Positions 45,093-56,395 of a DNA stretch of 64,000 nucleotides are shown here, one piece after another. The number at the start of each line of letters is the position of its first letter. Within the stretch, counting starts at the first letter, position 1. The stretch is from Brienomyrus brachyistius (lineage: Eukaryota > Chordata > Actinopteri > Osteoglossiformes > Mormyridae), in contig NC_064539.1 of NCBI RefSeq assembly GCF_023856365.1, positions 14,583,519 to 14,647,518 on the forward strand, in the 5' to 3' direction. The position numbers and the translations under genes are program-made. The notes below the pieces were generated by a model. That model had not been told where the DNA came from. It searched no databases and saw nothing but the letters and a program-made list of their open reading frames with translations.

Positions 45093-45791
45093 ATCTATGG
45101 CATCCTTAAGCTTCAAACATGGACATTAGACATTGATATTTTGGGTAAACTACCTGAATAACCGAGTTCAGAAACAACAAAGGAAATAAGCCTCTTAATG
45201 TTGGAAAGTATTATGGGAGTTATGTTGTGCAATCTCTTTTCAAAACTGGCAAAAACTTATTTTTAGTTTAGATACACTACATGTGATTTCAGTGACTTAC
45301 GTCAGTTGTTGCATGCATATGGATTTATTTCTAATATTTAGTGCATGATTATTGCAAAAACACCATTATTTAGTACTAATTCATCACTTTGATGTCTACA
45401 AAATACAGCAAGGCAGTGAGCATTTCTGTTTGTAAGCAGGGTATGACTATCAATGAGACTAAATGTTAATTATCTGCATAGCAACAGTTTTTTTTCAGAT
45501 AAATGTTGTATGTGTATACACAAAGAGACCGACACTTACATGTTGGCCACGACATGCCCTCCCCCTAGTGCCAGTCTTGATCTAACCATCGTCAACTTCG
45601 GAATACTGTGCCCTTAACTGGACAGTTCATAGCAAAGGGTTACAGGGATAACCACTGTCTCCCACAGCATCATTTTGGTTGATTGGTGTCTCATGTTATG
45701 TGGCTGCTCTAACAGGTTGCCTGTCATTGAGCTGTCAGCAGGGTGACTCATGCTGCCATGCCTTTAACACACTTGTCTGGTTTTCATGCAG

Positions 45792-45845
45792 ATCTACGCA
45801 TCCCACTGATGTGGAAAGACACAGAATACTTCAAGAATAAGGGAG
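45792..45845 (+). CDS. rtkn: rtkn exon 4
   Basis: 54 nt between CATGCAG and GGGAG|GTAAGT. It encodes (D)LRIPLMWKDTEYFKNKG, a nearly invariant block of rhotekin family members and part of the anillin-like domain. Confidence 0.92.
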
Positions 45846-46759
45846 GTAAGTTAAAAGGATGGTGTTCTGGTACATCAAGTTCTCGGGCATTTGTCTGCGT
45901 GTTTTGGCACCATGTTGGAGAAAACATTATCTGAATTCCAGTCAAACCTCAGAATCAAGGAAAATGAAGCCTCAATTCCTTCCCTTTGACATCATTTGAC
46001 CACATCACATGAGCTCTTCTAGAAATGTTAATGTACAATACTGGGGGTAGTTTTCTTAAGAGCTCATTGTCTCACAATAGCTTGTGAATTTCAAGATATG
46101 TTCTCATTAGATACTTATTGATACAGAGCAGAGAGCAGGATATTACTGATGCACAACAAACAACAAAAAATTAATCCATACATAAAACATGCAGTCATTC
46201 CCCATATGCAGATATACCTTTATATTTCACTCTTCAGTTCAATTCTTCAGTTCTTAATCTCATTCTAAAACGCTAATGAGCCAATGAAGGTAAACAGCAA
46301 AAAAACTTTTGATAAATACAGACGAACAGTCCCAGAGTGTGAGATTAACATTTGTTTCTTAAAATTTCACCAAAGCAATAAACCATACATATAATACAGT
46401 ATGAGCTTTACACAAAAAGTAAGCCATATGCATAAAAACAGTAAGTCATATACATACGACAGCAAAAACTATGCACAAAACAGTATGTTATACACATAAA
46501 ACAGTACACCAAATACATGACAGTAATAGCTATGCACACAAATATTAAGGCAAATATACAAAAACCATACAGATCAAAACAGTAATAGCTATACACAAAA
46601 AAGATATTTACACAGAAAAGTAAGATGTCTCCATAAAAAAGGTAAGAGTTATACCTAAACATGCATGCACTAAGTCGCGGCCTTACACACTGTATACTTT
46701 GTCTGCATATTGCCTCTACTTTGGCCTCACCAACTCCCTATTTCCCCCTCCTCTGCCAG
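45846..46759 (+). other. Intron 4, nothing recognised
   Basis: AT-rich intron with many ACATA/ACACA-type motifs near 46380-46640 (a loose ATACACAAAACAGTA repeat). No gene-like content. Confidence 0.6.
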
Positions 46760-46877
46760 AGCTCCACCGCTGTGCTGTCTTCTGCTTACTGCAGCTGGGG
46801 GGTGAGATCTACGACACAGACATGGTGATGGTAGATCGTACTATGACGGACATTTGCTTCGACAACACCATCATCTT
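46760..46877 (+). CDS. rtkn: rtkn exon 5 (anillin-like domain)
   Basis: 118 nt between CTGCCAG and ATCTT|GTGAGT. It encodes (E)LHRCAVFCLLQLGGEIYD then TDMVMVDRTMTDICFDNTII, the beta-rich core of the anillin-like domain. The VDRT(L/M)TDI block is typical of RTKN and RTKN2. Confidence 0.93.
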
Positions 46878-48135
46878 GTGAGTGCCCTCGTGGCCCCACT
46901 TGATCCCACCTTTGCAGTGCTACACAGACCTTTTTCAATGTCCTCCCATAAATACATAAATAGCCTTGATCAGTTTATAGCTGATCATCTGATTTTCACT
47001 GGATGGAACACCAAAGCCCTAAAAAAATATTCCATTTATATTTTGGGTAACTAATACAGTAACTGGCCTTCACTCTTGTTGGTATCTTTACAAATATTTA
47101 AATGTTGACCCTATTGTTGTCGCTGTTGCTATGGTGACTCATAGAATTTTTTTTTCATTTATCATTTGTACTGCAATAATATGTTTGCAGTATACCACCA
47201 AATTATTGGAACCAATGAAAAATCATTGTATAATGCCATACATAATGTAAGCAGATGATAGTATAACTATCCATCCATCCTTCATCCATCCATCAAACTA
47301 TGCAGCTTCCATAACTGCTTATCTGGCAAGTTGAGGTCACCCAAGAGCTGGTCTCAGAAAGCACAGAACACAAGAAAGACAGCATCCTGGATGGACTCCG
47401 AATAGCGTTAAGAAAATTCATTGCATTAACCTAAATTGGGGTTCCTGTTGCTGAAATCATTGATTAACGTGGTTATATTTAAATTGGGGGTGGCATGGTG
47501 GTGCAGTGGTTAGCACTGGCGCCTCACACCTCTGGGACCCGGGTTCGAGTCTCCGCCTGGGTCATATGTGTGTGGAATTTGCATGTTCTCCCCATGTCGT
47601 CGTGGGGTTTCCTCCGGGTACTCCGGTTTCCCCCTACAGTCCAAAAACATGCTGAGGCTAATTGGACTTGCTAAATTGCCCGTAGGAATGCATGTGAGAG
47701 TGAATGGTGTGTGAGTGTGCCCTGTGATGGGCTGGCCCCCCATCCTGGGTTATTTTCTGCCTCGTGCCCATTGCTTCCTGGATAGGCTCCGGACCGCCCA
47801 CGACCCAGTAGAATAAGCAGTTTGGAAAATGGATGGATGGATATTTAAATTGGTTAATGGGCCAATTTAGAGAACCATCAGATCTCCTCACTTGAGAGTA
47901 CTAAGGTCTTTAGTAGTATATATCTACATACTCCTGTTTTTGCTTTCATTTAGTTCTTGGTAGAAGCATAATCACAGCTATTATGATAAATTCCTAATTT
48001 CCTTATCAGGTTTCAATGACAGTGCTTGGCCAGTCATGCAGGCGATCACCAGCAGATGACAAAGCTAAGTTTGATATTGTTACCATGAATGTTTCATGAC
48101 AGACAGCTGACAAACTGTTCTTTGTCATTGTTTAG
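46878..48135 (+). other. Intron 5 with two SINE copies
   Basis: Holds a decayed SINE tail region (about 47271-47400, CATCCATCCTTCATCC...) and a full SINE at 47488-47840. The rest is plain AT-rich intron. Confidence 0.6.
47488..47840 (+). mobile_element. Full-length SINE, ATGG tail
   Basis: GGGTGGCATGGTGGTGCAG head to GGAAAATGGATGGATGG tail. Flanked by the 13-bp duplication ATATTTAAATTGG (47475-47487 and 47841-47853). Confidence 0.9.
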
Positions 48136-48360
48136 CCAAGAGGCCTGCCCTGGGTTTGAGCTGCGATTGGAGCTTTACAGCTGCTGCTCAGAGGACGAGT
48201 CATCCACGGGCAGTGCACCCCGAAAGCTGGCCAGCAAGCTTGGCAGCTCCCTGAGTCGCTCATCTGGGAAGAAGTTCCGGTCAGGGCTGGAACCCGGGGG
48301 AGGCAGCCCGGTCAGCAACGGGGGAGGGGCCCCACTGTTGCTGCCTGCACCCTCCAACTC
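48136..48360 (+). CDS. rtkn: rtkn exon 6
   Basis: 225 nt between TTGTTTAG and AACTC|GTAAGG. It encodes (F)QEACPGFELRLELYSCCSED, then a Ser/Gly/Pro-rich loop with KLASKLGSSLSRSSGKKF. In the family this segment holds the GPKRLATKLSSSLGRSSG-type loop within the anillin-like domain. Confidence 0.93.
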
Positions 48361-48861
48361 GTAAGGCTGCCTGTGCCGCCTTGATTTGCTCAGCTGCATG
48401 CAGCGTCTTTGAAATGCTTCACTCGATCACTCACTCGCTATTCCCTATGTATTCCCTATTCCATCTGTGTAGTTCACAAGATGCATTTTGGACATCACAT
48501 TTCAAGATACTCTATGTTGGCATCCTAGCAACCTTGAGCAGCTGACTTTTGCAAACAGCAAAATATATGGATGTGTAATCATGTAATTGAATAATAATAA
48601 TAAATCTCTGGATTAGGGGGATCTAGATCAACCTTTCATTGCAGACAAGCCATTATTATTATTCTGTTGTTGTTACTGAACCTTTATCTGAATATCTGAA
48701 TCCTTACCACCTACTGCTATAGCAACATACATATATGCATACATAGTGCTTTACAGTGTACAGTGCAATTGGTGTTACATATACAATGATAAAGATCTTC
48801 CATCCATGACACACATGGCTGTCTCACATTTAACATGGTTTCCATGACACTCTTTTTGCAG
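48361..48861 (+). other. Intron 6, nothing recognised
   Basis: Ordinary intron with ATAATAATAA and ATTATTATT short runs. Confidence 0.6.
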
Positions 48862-48956
48862 TGGACCCAAGTACCACCTGCTGGCCCACACCTCTCTGAC
48901 GCTGGCTCATGTGCAGGATGCTTTCCGTACACATGATCTGTCTATCACTGGAAATG
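48862..48956 (+). CDS. rtkn: rtkn exon 7
   Basis: 95 nt between TTTTTGCAG and AAATG|GTCAGT. It encodes (S)GPKYHLLAHTSLTLAHVQD then AFRTHDLSITGN, matching the end of the family anillin-like domain (GPRYHLLAHTTLTL..VQDGFRTHDL). Confidence 0.93.
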
Positions 48957-49380
48957 GTCAGTTGTCCCTCCCTTTTTTCTTTCTCTCCCTCTCTCTTAGT
49001 TTTTCTTCTGGTTATTCAGGATTTTTAAAAGCACAGTGAAGCTTTTAAGAAGTCAATTAGCAGATCCAATAAAATAAGCAATAAGTATATTCATAGGATA
49101 TTATGTCAGTACCTTTTGTGATGTTGTATTCATTATTTAGACCACAGTCTTTATTGTGTTTTATTATTGTTGTTGCTCAATTTGTCAGCATCTCTTCTGA
49201 AGGGTAACAGGCTACACAGGCCACAGTCCACAATAGTTTATTATTGTGAGATTTTTCTCTTATCTGATTTTTTTTCCTCACTTTTCAAATTAGCAGACAG
49301 TTATGTAATAGCTCATATGCTAACTGTATATACTCATTTTTTGAATTAATAATAATAATAATGATAATAATAATAATAAA

Positions 49381-49740
49381 GGGGCGGCATGGTGGTGCAG
49401 TGGTTAGCACTGTTGCCTCACACCTCTGGGACCTGGGTTCGAGTCTCTGCCTGGGTCACATGTGTGTGGAGTTTGCATGTTCTCCCTATGTTGTTGTGGG
49501 GTTTCCTCCGGGTACTCCGGTTTCCCCCCACAGTCCAAAAACATGCTGAGGCTAATTGGAGTCGCTAAATTGCCTGTAATTGTGCATGTGTGAATGAATG
49601 GTGTGTGAGTGTGCCCTGCGATGGGCTGGTCCCCCATCCTGGGTTGTTCCCTGCCTTGTGCCCATTGCCTCCGGGATAGGCTCCGGACCCCCCATGACCT
49701 AGTAGGATGTGTTTTGGAAAATGGATGGATGGATGGATGG
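49381..49740 (+). mobile_element. Full-length SINE within an ATA repeat
   Basis: GGGGCGGCATGGTGGTGCAG to AAAATGGATGGATGG. The ATAATAATAA repeat continues on both sides, so it landed in that repeat and the duplication is masked. Confidence 0.85.
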
Positions 49741-50084
49741 ATAATAATAAAACAGAAGTAGTCTTAAAATTGTTTGGGGGTACCCAAGTGGTGGATTCCG
49801 GTCTTCATTCGGACCAAAACACAATACCATCTGCACTTTCAAAATTTAGGTCGGCGAAATTAAAGTCGAAATTAAAATGAAAAACTTTTCAGAAATTAGT
49901 TGAAAGTTAAATGGTAGAAACCTGTCAGTGACTGTGAGCTGTCTGTAGTTGGGACTCGTCTTATATATCTTACATGACTACACCACAGATATGCCTCACA
50001 TTCAGCTGCTTTCTGGGTTTTTCCTGCACAAAATGAAAGCTTACATCTGCCAGGCCAGGAGAAGCTATCTGTGTATTTTAACTT

Positions 50085-50305
50085 TAGCCTCAAAATTTTC
50101 TACTTTTTTCTCTAAAGTTTATTTCAACTTTAATCTCAAATTTTTCAGCCTTAATCTCAAAGTATTCTGCTTTTTTCTCAAAAGTTGATTTCCACTTTTA
50201 TTTCAAAACACTTTTTTTTTCTCAAAACTGTACTTGAATTTTATCTCAAAACTTTCAATTTTAATCTTAGAATATTTTATGTTTTTCTCAAAAGAAAATA
50301 ACCTT
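50085..50305. repeat. Degenerate TTTAATCTCAAA minisatellite
   Basis: Repeating blocks such as ACTTTAATCTCAAATTTTTC, ATTTTATCTCAAAACTTTC and TTTTTTCTCAAAAGTTGATT alternate with a loose 25-35 bp period. It resembles a simple repeat seen in other fish genomes. Confidence 0.6.
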
Positions 50306-50490
50306 AGTATGAAAACTTTTTTTCCTTTTAAATGGTCCTAATGCTGTTCTGTAATATCCAGTTAATAGCTGCACTGGATGAAAAACAATGGAGTCCTTCA
50401 ATAACAACAGGAATTGGGAGATGAGAAGGAACTGTAGTTTGGCAATGGTGCTGTGGAGTTTATTCATCTCTCATCCTCTGTGTCTTCCAG

Positions 50491-50597
50491 AGGAGTGCTC
50501 GTACTGGCTGCCCCTTTATGGAAGTGCGTGCTGTCGCCTGGTGTCGCAGCCTCGCTGCATGACTGAGCAGATGATGAGCGGCCGCCTCAAGGTCAAG
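50491..50597 (+). CDS. rtkn: rtkn exon 8
   Basis: 107 nt between GTCTTCCAG and GTCAAG|GTGAGC. It encodes (E)ECSYWLPLYGSACCRLVSQ then PRCMTEQMMSGRLKVK, the link from the anillin-like domain to the PH domain (family: WLPLYGSVCCRL..QPLCMT). Phase 0 exit. Confidence 0.93.
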
Positions 50598-50733
50598 GTG
50601 AGCAAATGATTACAGGAAAGGAACTCCTGTCTGGTCTGAGGGCCTTGTTTAGCAGCGCACTACCATCAGTGCTATGTAGCAATTATCACTTCCTCTCTGG
50701 CTCTGTCTGTGAATCACTCTTGATCTCTCACAG

Positions 50734-50865
50734 CAACTAGGAGGTGACAGCCAAAGTTGTAAGACCACATACAGTGTCCTGAGAGCGACAAAACTCTTCT
50801 GCTATCTTCGGGAAGACAATGTTGAAGCTGAAGTGGAGCCCGCTTTCACAATCGCCATTAACAAG
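50734..50865 (+). CDS. rtkn: rtkn exon 9 (PH domain, first half)
   Basis: 132 nt after an only 136-bp intron, between CTCACAG and AACAAG|GTCAGT. It encodes QLGGDSQSCKTTYSVLRAT then KLFCYLREDN and FTIAINK. This is the beta1-beta4 part of the PH domain, a membrane or protein docking module. Confidence 0.93.
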
Positions 50866-51046
50866 GTCAGTCTGGAGAGGGTGCAGTACAAAAACCAGTA
50901 AAATTAAAAAACAATATTATGGATGTATATTGATGAACAAGCTGAGTCACAGGTTTACACAACTACATAAATCCATCTTTCCCAGAATCACATATACAAT
51001 ATAACGAGCCTGTCGATTTCCCTAGGATGTATATAGAATACATATG

Positions 51047-51426
51047 TGTCAGGATGCGCGGTGAGCGGGTAAGCGGACAGGCAGGCAAGCTGGCAGGAGG
51101 CAGGCAAGGAGGCGAAAATCGGGGAAAACTGGGGATTTATTATAGGATCGGGAAGGGGCAGACAGTGAGGGAACATCGGACATTGACTAACATCAATGAC
51201 GGCCAAAACCAGGGCAAGATGTGGGCTGAAATAGACACGACTGGGCGAAAATAATCAGACACAGCTGGGCAAGATCGGGGAAGAACACGTGGATAATCAG
51301 GGGGCGTGGCAGACACGAGGATAATCAGGGGGCGTGGCACACACGAGGATAATCAGGGGGCGTAGTACACACGGGGATAATCAGGGGGCGTGGCACACAC
51401 GAGGATCGGATGAGCCGGGCGTGACA
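51047..51426 (-). mobile_element. Solo LTR related to the 39976 element
   Basis: 380 bp with TGTCAGG...GTGACA ends and a perfect duplication ATATG (51042-51046, 51427-51431). On the minus strand it contains GTGTGTGCCACGCCCCCT and GTCATTGATGTTAG, shared with the LTR of the complete element, and an AATAAA. Internal sequence was lost by LTR-LTR recombination. A 28-bp unit (GATAATCAGGGGGCGTGGCA...) is repeated four times at about 51292-51410. Confidence 0.85.
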
Positions 51427-51605
51427 ATATGTGGTTCAATTTTAAAGCACCAGCTGACCTCAACTCCATGTTGAAAAACTGTGGGAAGAAACAAAAGCAA
51501 ACACGAGAATACCATGCAAACTCCACACAAATAGAGTTGAGTGTGAGGCCACAAAGCTGCCCACTGCATCATTCTGTATCCTATTAAAGTTTCTATTTCC
51601 TAACA

Positions 51606-52337
51606 GAAATCGTTATCTGCTTGTGTGGTACCTTCTGATTGGAAGCATGCAAATATAGCACCCATATTCAAAAAAGGGGATATAAGTAATCCAGCAAACT
51701 ACAGGCCAATCAGTTTAACTTGCATAACTGGAAAGATCTCGGTGTGTATGTTGATGCTTCCATGTCCCACTCTCACCAGTGTGAGGAAGCAATAAAAAGG
51801 CCAATAGGATGTTGGGTTACATCTCTAGGTGTGTGGAGGTTAAGTCAAGGGAGGTGATGCTATGATTATATAATTCCTTGGTAAGACCCCACCTAGAATA
51901 CTGTATGCAGGTTTGGTTACCATACCTTAAGAAGGACATTCCTAGTCTTAGAGGAATGTCTTATGAGGAGAGGTTAGCTGAGTTGAATCTGTTTAGCCTT
52001 GAGCAAAGGAGACTAAGGGGGGACATGATCCAGATATATAAGATTCTAACAGGTCTGGATGCTGTTCAACCAAATGGCTATTTTAATATTAATTTAAATA
52101 CTAGAACTCATGGCCATAAGTGAAAATTGTAAAGTGAATCTGAGGAAGCACTTCTTTACACAGCGTGTAGTTAGAGTACGGAATAGTCTTCTGCTAGTGT
52201 AGCGCAAGTTAAAACCCCGGGTTCCTTTAAATCAGAGCTAGATAAGATTTTAACAACTCAGAGCTATTAGTTAAGTTCTCCGCATACAAGCTTGATGGCC
52301 CAAATGGCTTCCTCTCGTTTGTAAATTTCTTATGTTC
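51606..52337 (+). pseudogene. LINE remnant with deleted reverse transcriptase core
   Basis: Starts with the reverse transcriptase entry motif (VPSDWKHANIAPIFKKG and NYRPISLT). After CITGKI it jumps to the C-terminal region ([39 protein letters not shown]). The catalytic YADD region is gone. The 3' end reads to CTTGATGGCCCAAATGGC. Same family as 63222-64000; CR1/L2-like group inferred. Several stops. Confidence 0.75.
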
Positions 52338-52702
52338 TTGTTCATGCTGCTCATGCTATTAGATGCTGACATCTGCTGGTAGTGATATGCATTGCAGCTC
52401 AATATCAAATCTTACGTTCTAAGTTAGAATACAGATACTTCCTTAATCCCTGTAGGGAAGTGCTCTTTTCACCTATCCCTTCTTGCTTTCTATGAGACAC
52501 ACATACTGGTAAAAGCAAGTTTAGGGGTCATAGCACAGGGTCAGCCAGCATGCAGAACCCCTGGAGCTGGCAGTTAGGGGCCACAGTCATGTGACTGTTC
52601 TGGTAAGACCAGCCTCAAACCAGTGTCCTTCCTATGACAGGCCTTGTTCATCAGCCCCATGGTGAAATCCCTCTGCCAGCCACAGGATTTCAACCATTCA
52701 GC

Positions 52703-52882
52703 TATTCCATTTTCGATACATGCTTATCCTATTCAGGGTCACGGGGGTCTCGAGCCCATCTCAGAAGCTACGGGTACAATGCAGTGAAAACTAAGGATGG
52801 GGCACCAACCCGTCGCATTCCATTCATGCACACATCCAGACAATTTGACAACTCCAATTCACCTTTTGAACTGACGACCTCC
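52703..52882 (-). mobile_element. Old SINE copy
   Basis: CTATTCCATTTTCGATACATGC, then TATCCTATTCAGGGTCACGG and AAGGATGGGGCACCAACCCG follow the minus strand of the SINE family with about 25-30% visible change. Confidence 0.55.
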
Positions 52883-53202
52883 TAATCGCAGAGACCTATC
52901 CTACAGAGATCATAGATTGTGTTCATATCACAGACCTGTTCATATCGACAGTTATTTAACAACCTTTTCTTCTGTAGTAATCTTTTTTAATCCTGCTTAG
53001 TATAGTATAATTAAAATAATAAGTGAACTATATGGTTTTACAAAATAATTTCAAAACAATAAGGTCTGACAAATATTAAGATAAAGATTTTAAATAAAAC
53101 AAAAATTTCCTTATGCCCTAATGAACTAAATGCTATTGATATATTCCTGTAAAATGTAGCTGTGGAGATAAGTGTTGCCATCGCCTTGACGGCATTCTGC
53201 AG

Positions 53203-53368
53203 GAAACGAGGATCCGTGCCGCGGAGAAAGATCCACATGGCAAAGCTCAAAGCATCTGCATCAGCAACCGCTACAGGGGAGAGGAAGTGACTCAGGTGCT
53301 GAGCGCTGAGCGGCAAGAGGACACACAGCGCTGGATGGAGGCCTTCTGCCAGCATTTCTATGACATGA
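53203..53368 (+). CDS. rtkn: rtkn exon 10 (PH domain, second half)
   Basis: 166 nt between TTCTGCAG and ACATGA|GTGAGT. It encodes ETRIRAAEKDPHGKAQSICI, then SNRYRGEEVTQVLSAERQED and TQRWMEAFCQHFYDM. The TQRWMEAF segment is the C-terminal helix of the PH domain with its invariant Trp. Confidence 0.94.
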
Positions 53369-54159
53369 GTGAGTGCCATAGCTAAGTGTCGCCACAGAGG
53401 GATTTTGCACGTAAGCCAGCAGACAAACACTGACAGTCCATGATTTTTAGTCCATGATTATCAAAGCCACTAACACAGGTAATTGTTCTTGAAGGAGAAC
53501 AGGCTGATAACAATGTTCTTTTTCAGTATGATTAAGCAGGTTTGGGTGTTATGAAACTATTGAAAGTTACAATTCATACATGTGGCTTCATCTGTTAAAG
53601 ACCATGGTCATGTGGTAAATAAGCAGGATAGAGGGTGTTATTGACCAAGCGTGTGCAGAGACTTTTCCAGCACAATTTAATTGTGCTATTAATTCTATAA
53701 ATTAATAGGACCCCCTAGCCATAGATACTGCTCGGGTTCACGGTTTGGTGCAATTTAGGTACAGCAGGAAACAGGATTTGGTTTGTAATTGTGTAAAATT
53801 CAAACTGCAAACATAATATAGGAACAGCTGTAAGCCAAACATAAGGCAATGTGTCTGTCAATGTGTCTGAATAACAAAACCTAAGAGACGCTCAATTTAA
53901 CCCTAAAACAAAATGTAAAATAAATTTTAAAATCACATATAAGACGGCATCATAACAATCATAATGAACTAAATCCCATGTTCTCTAATACGAAGTGTGG
54001 TCTCACACATATCTTAAGCCTGGTCTAAATTTTCAAGAAGGCTTTGGCTGCATATCTACTATGAAGCGGATCCATTGGCAGACCAGTATTCCACGGTGTT
54101 GGAGGGTGTTCCATAAATTAGGATTTCTCAGTTAGCTGGGTTGATTTAAGATAGAAATT
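53369..54159 (+). other. Intron 10, proximal part
   Basis: Plain intron. Nothing recognised. Confidence 0.6.
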
Positions 54160-54167
54160 CTAAGATC

Positions 54168-54546
54168 TAGGGTTAGGCGATATATCGATAAAATATCATT
54201 TTGTGATTACGAATATGCATATCGTCATCCATTTCAATATCATGAATGTCGTGATATGGCCTAAACACTGGCTTTCTTGCATAAGTAACAGTTATAATAC
54301 ACTATTTTTAAACAAATTCCATCAAGGTATGATGTTGGCCTCATGCATCATTACAGTATACCTGTCATACGCTCCATAACTATTAGTAAAACAATTTGGT
54401 CATCATGATTAGAAAAACTCAAAATCACCTGTCATATTTTACTGTTTTCTACATATTAATTTTAGAAGACCGTAATAAATATTGAACATTTTGATAATCT
54501 ATGAAAATATTGTGATATCATTTTTATGATGTATTGCCCAGCCATA
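54168..54546. mobile_element. hAT-type MITE, 379 bp, perfect 8-bp duplication
   Basis: Starts TAGGGTTAGGCGATATATCG and ends GATGTATTGCCCAGCCATA, an inverted pair. Flanked by CTAAGATC at 54160-54167 and 54547-54554. No coding capacity. Confidence 0.85.
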
Positions 54547-55051
54547 CTAAGATCTACAGTGAAGTAAATTTATACACTGTTGGCTAAATGAAATGTATTT
54601 TACAAACCTATTAATGTATTTTCAAATAGAGACCATTTAACGATGTCAGTCACGAATAATCAAAGACACAAGGGCCAAAACAGATGCGTATTGGTCAACT
54701 ATAGTGAGGACACTCATCAGCCTATTAAGTGCATGTTATTGTAAGCACTACCGTGTTATTTAAAAACATATCTATTAATGGTTCTTAAACTCATAAAGGC
54801 TTTTTCACTAGCGTCGTGGCTACATGTCATGTCTGTGCCAATGAATAACTTTTTAAATCTAGGTCTGACAGTGAGTTCACAAGCATAGAAAATGTTTAAA
54901 GATACCATGCTTGATCTTAAAAGACTCATCCCAGTAATTTACAGCTAATAGTTCTCATTCCTTTTGACACAACATGATGTGATAGTGATGAATGAGTCGA
55001 CAGTGATGAATTTCAAATAATTCTACTGCAATACTTTATTCAACACTATCC

Positions 55052-55240
55052 CCAGGGAGCTATCCAGAAACATCACAGATAGATGTCCGAACAACCTCAA
55101 CTGGCTCCTTTCAATGCAGAGGAGCAGTGGCTCTGCTTTGAGCCCCTCCCAAATGTCTAAGCCCCTCCCCCTATCTCTAAGGCTGAGCCTAGACACCCTG
55201 CGGAGGAAACTGCCCCTCCATGAATTGTCACCTTATCGTA
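55052..55240 (+). mobile_element. Diverged dispersed repeat
   Basis: CCCCAGGGAGCTATCCAG, CTCAACTGGCTCCTTTC and CCCTATCTCTAAGGCTGAGC, then ACCCTGCGGAGGAAACTG, resemble a repeat block that I know as widespread in teleost genomes. I cannot assign it to a class with certainty. Confidence 0.4.
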
Positions 55241-56390
55241 ATCCCAGTTTGTAGTCGGAAATTTCAACTGGATAACCCCTTTCCAACTTGTGAACTTCTA
55301 CTTATACTGTTTATTAGCACTTATGTCTAATTTGTGGCTCATTAAATTGGTTGTACACACAGTACTGTCCATCCGCTATTTGTGGATGTCTTGCTACGGT
55401 GTACTTATGTGCAAAATACCACGTAATGTGTTATTATCCACTTATTATATTATATTATATTGCTAACAATGGCTGACAATTAACTGGGCTAGAACTGGGG
55501 ACAGTTTCAGTAAGCAGGAGGGTCTTTGAGCTCTCAAGAACTACTGTAATCAACTGACAGCTACAATTAGCCACATTTTACATTTAGAATGCGTAATTAT
55601 GCATTCCAAACCAAAAATGATGTACCTGAACAGCTCATGGCACATACGTGTACTGTAACAGCCCTTGACTTTATTTTAAATGTAGACACAAGCCGCTATT
55701 CAGCAAAAAGTATTTGGAATACATGTCAAAGCAGCAAACAGCTATAAATATAATATCACTTTGGTATGTACATGCAATTCCCATCCCTGGTAGGGAGGGA
55801 GGTAGGGATTCTGTCAGACAATAGGGTACAGCACTGTTACGGTTTTGTTCCCCAAGGTACAAAAATGTTCCTTAGAGTCCATTTCTTAAATTAGACTAAA
55901 AGGTATGTTTACCTACAGTTAAGGTACAGTTAGCAGACTCTTGAGGGTACAGCCCTAGTGTAGGGTTGTCAGCTGTGTTCATAATAAAATTCAAGACAAA
56001 TCTGCATACACGTGCATATACACCAAAAAAATCTTATTTTCAGCTTATAATGGATTAATATAGATTTCCTGTAAGATTTCTTGCATGAGTGTAAGTCTGA
56101 AAGACTGAAGGTACCATTCAGTATAGCATTGCCTAGCCATTTGTCTTAAAAAAGACTACACAATAAATATAATTCTTATTTAAATATCAGAAATTACGTT
56201 ATGTAATACGACATAGGCCTAGTGAATTAAATTAATTCTTTACTTTAGTATGAAATGCTATACTAATTAGAATAGAGGTGTTTACAGCCCAAGACAGCGA
56301 GAACTGGGAAGATGCAGCTGTCTGCCTATGTCAACTTGCACTTATACCTCAGATGCTTTGTATAAGCACTATCCATAAATATCGTGTATG
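55241..56390 (+). other. Intron 10, nothing recognised
   Basis: AT-rich. No feature supported. Confidence 0.5.
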
Positions 56391-56395
56391 GTGGG

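Larger units (their letters stand above)
48957..50490 (+). other. Intron 7 with SINE and minisatellite
   Basis: Contains (ATA)n at 49349-49380, a full SINE at 49381-49740 and a pyrimidine-biased minisatellite at about 50085-50305. No coding content beyond shadows. Confidence 0.6.

Noticed and set aside
46380..46662. 84-codon minus-strand frame rich in Tyr/Phe/Cys
   Set aside because: Product of a loose ATACACAAAACAGTA-type repeat in intron 4; resembles a membrane protein only by composition.
53038..53430. 130-codon minus-strand frame over rtkn exon 10
   Set aside because: Shadow of a real exon on the other strand.
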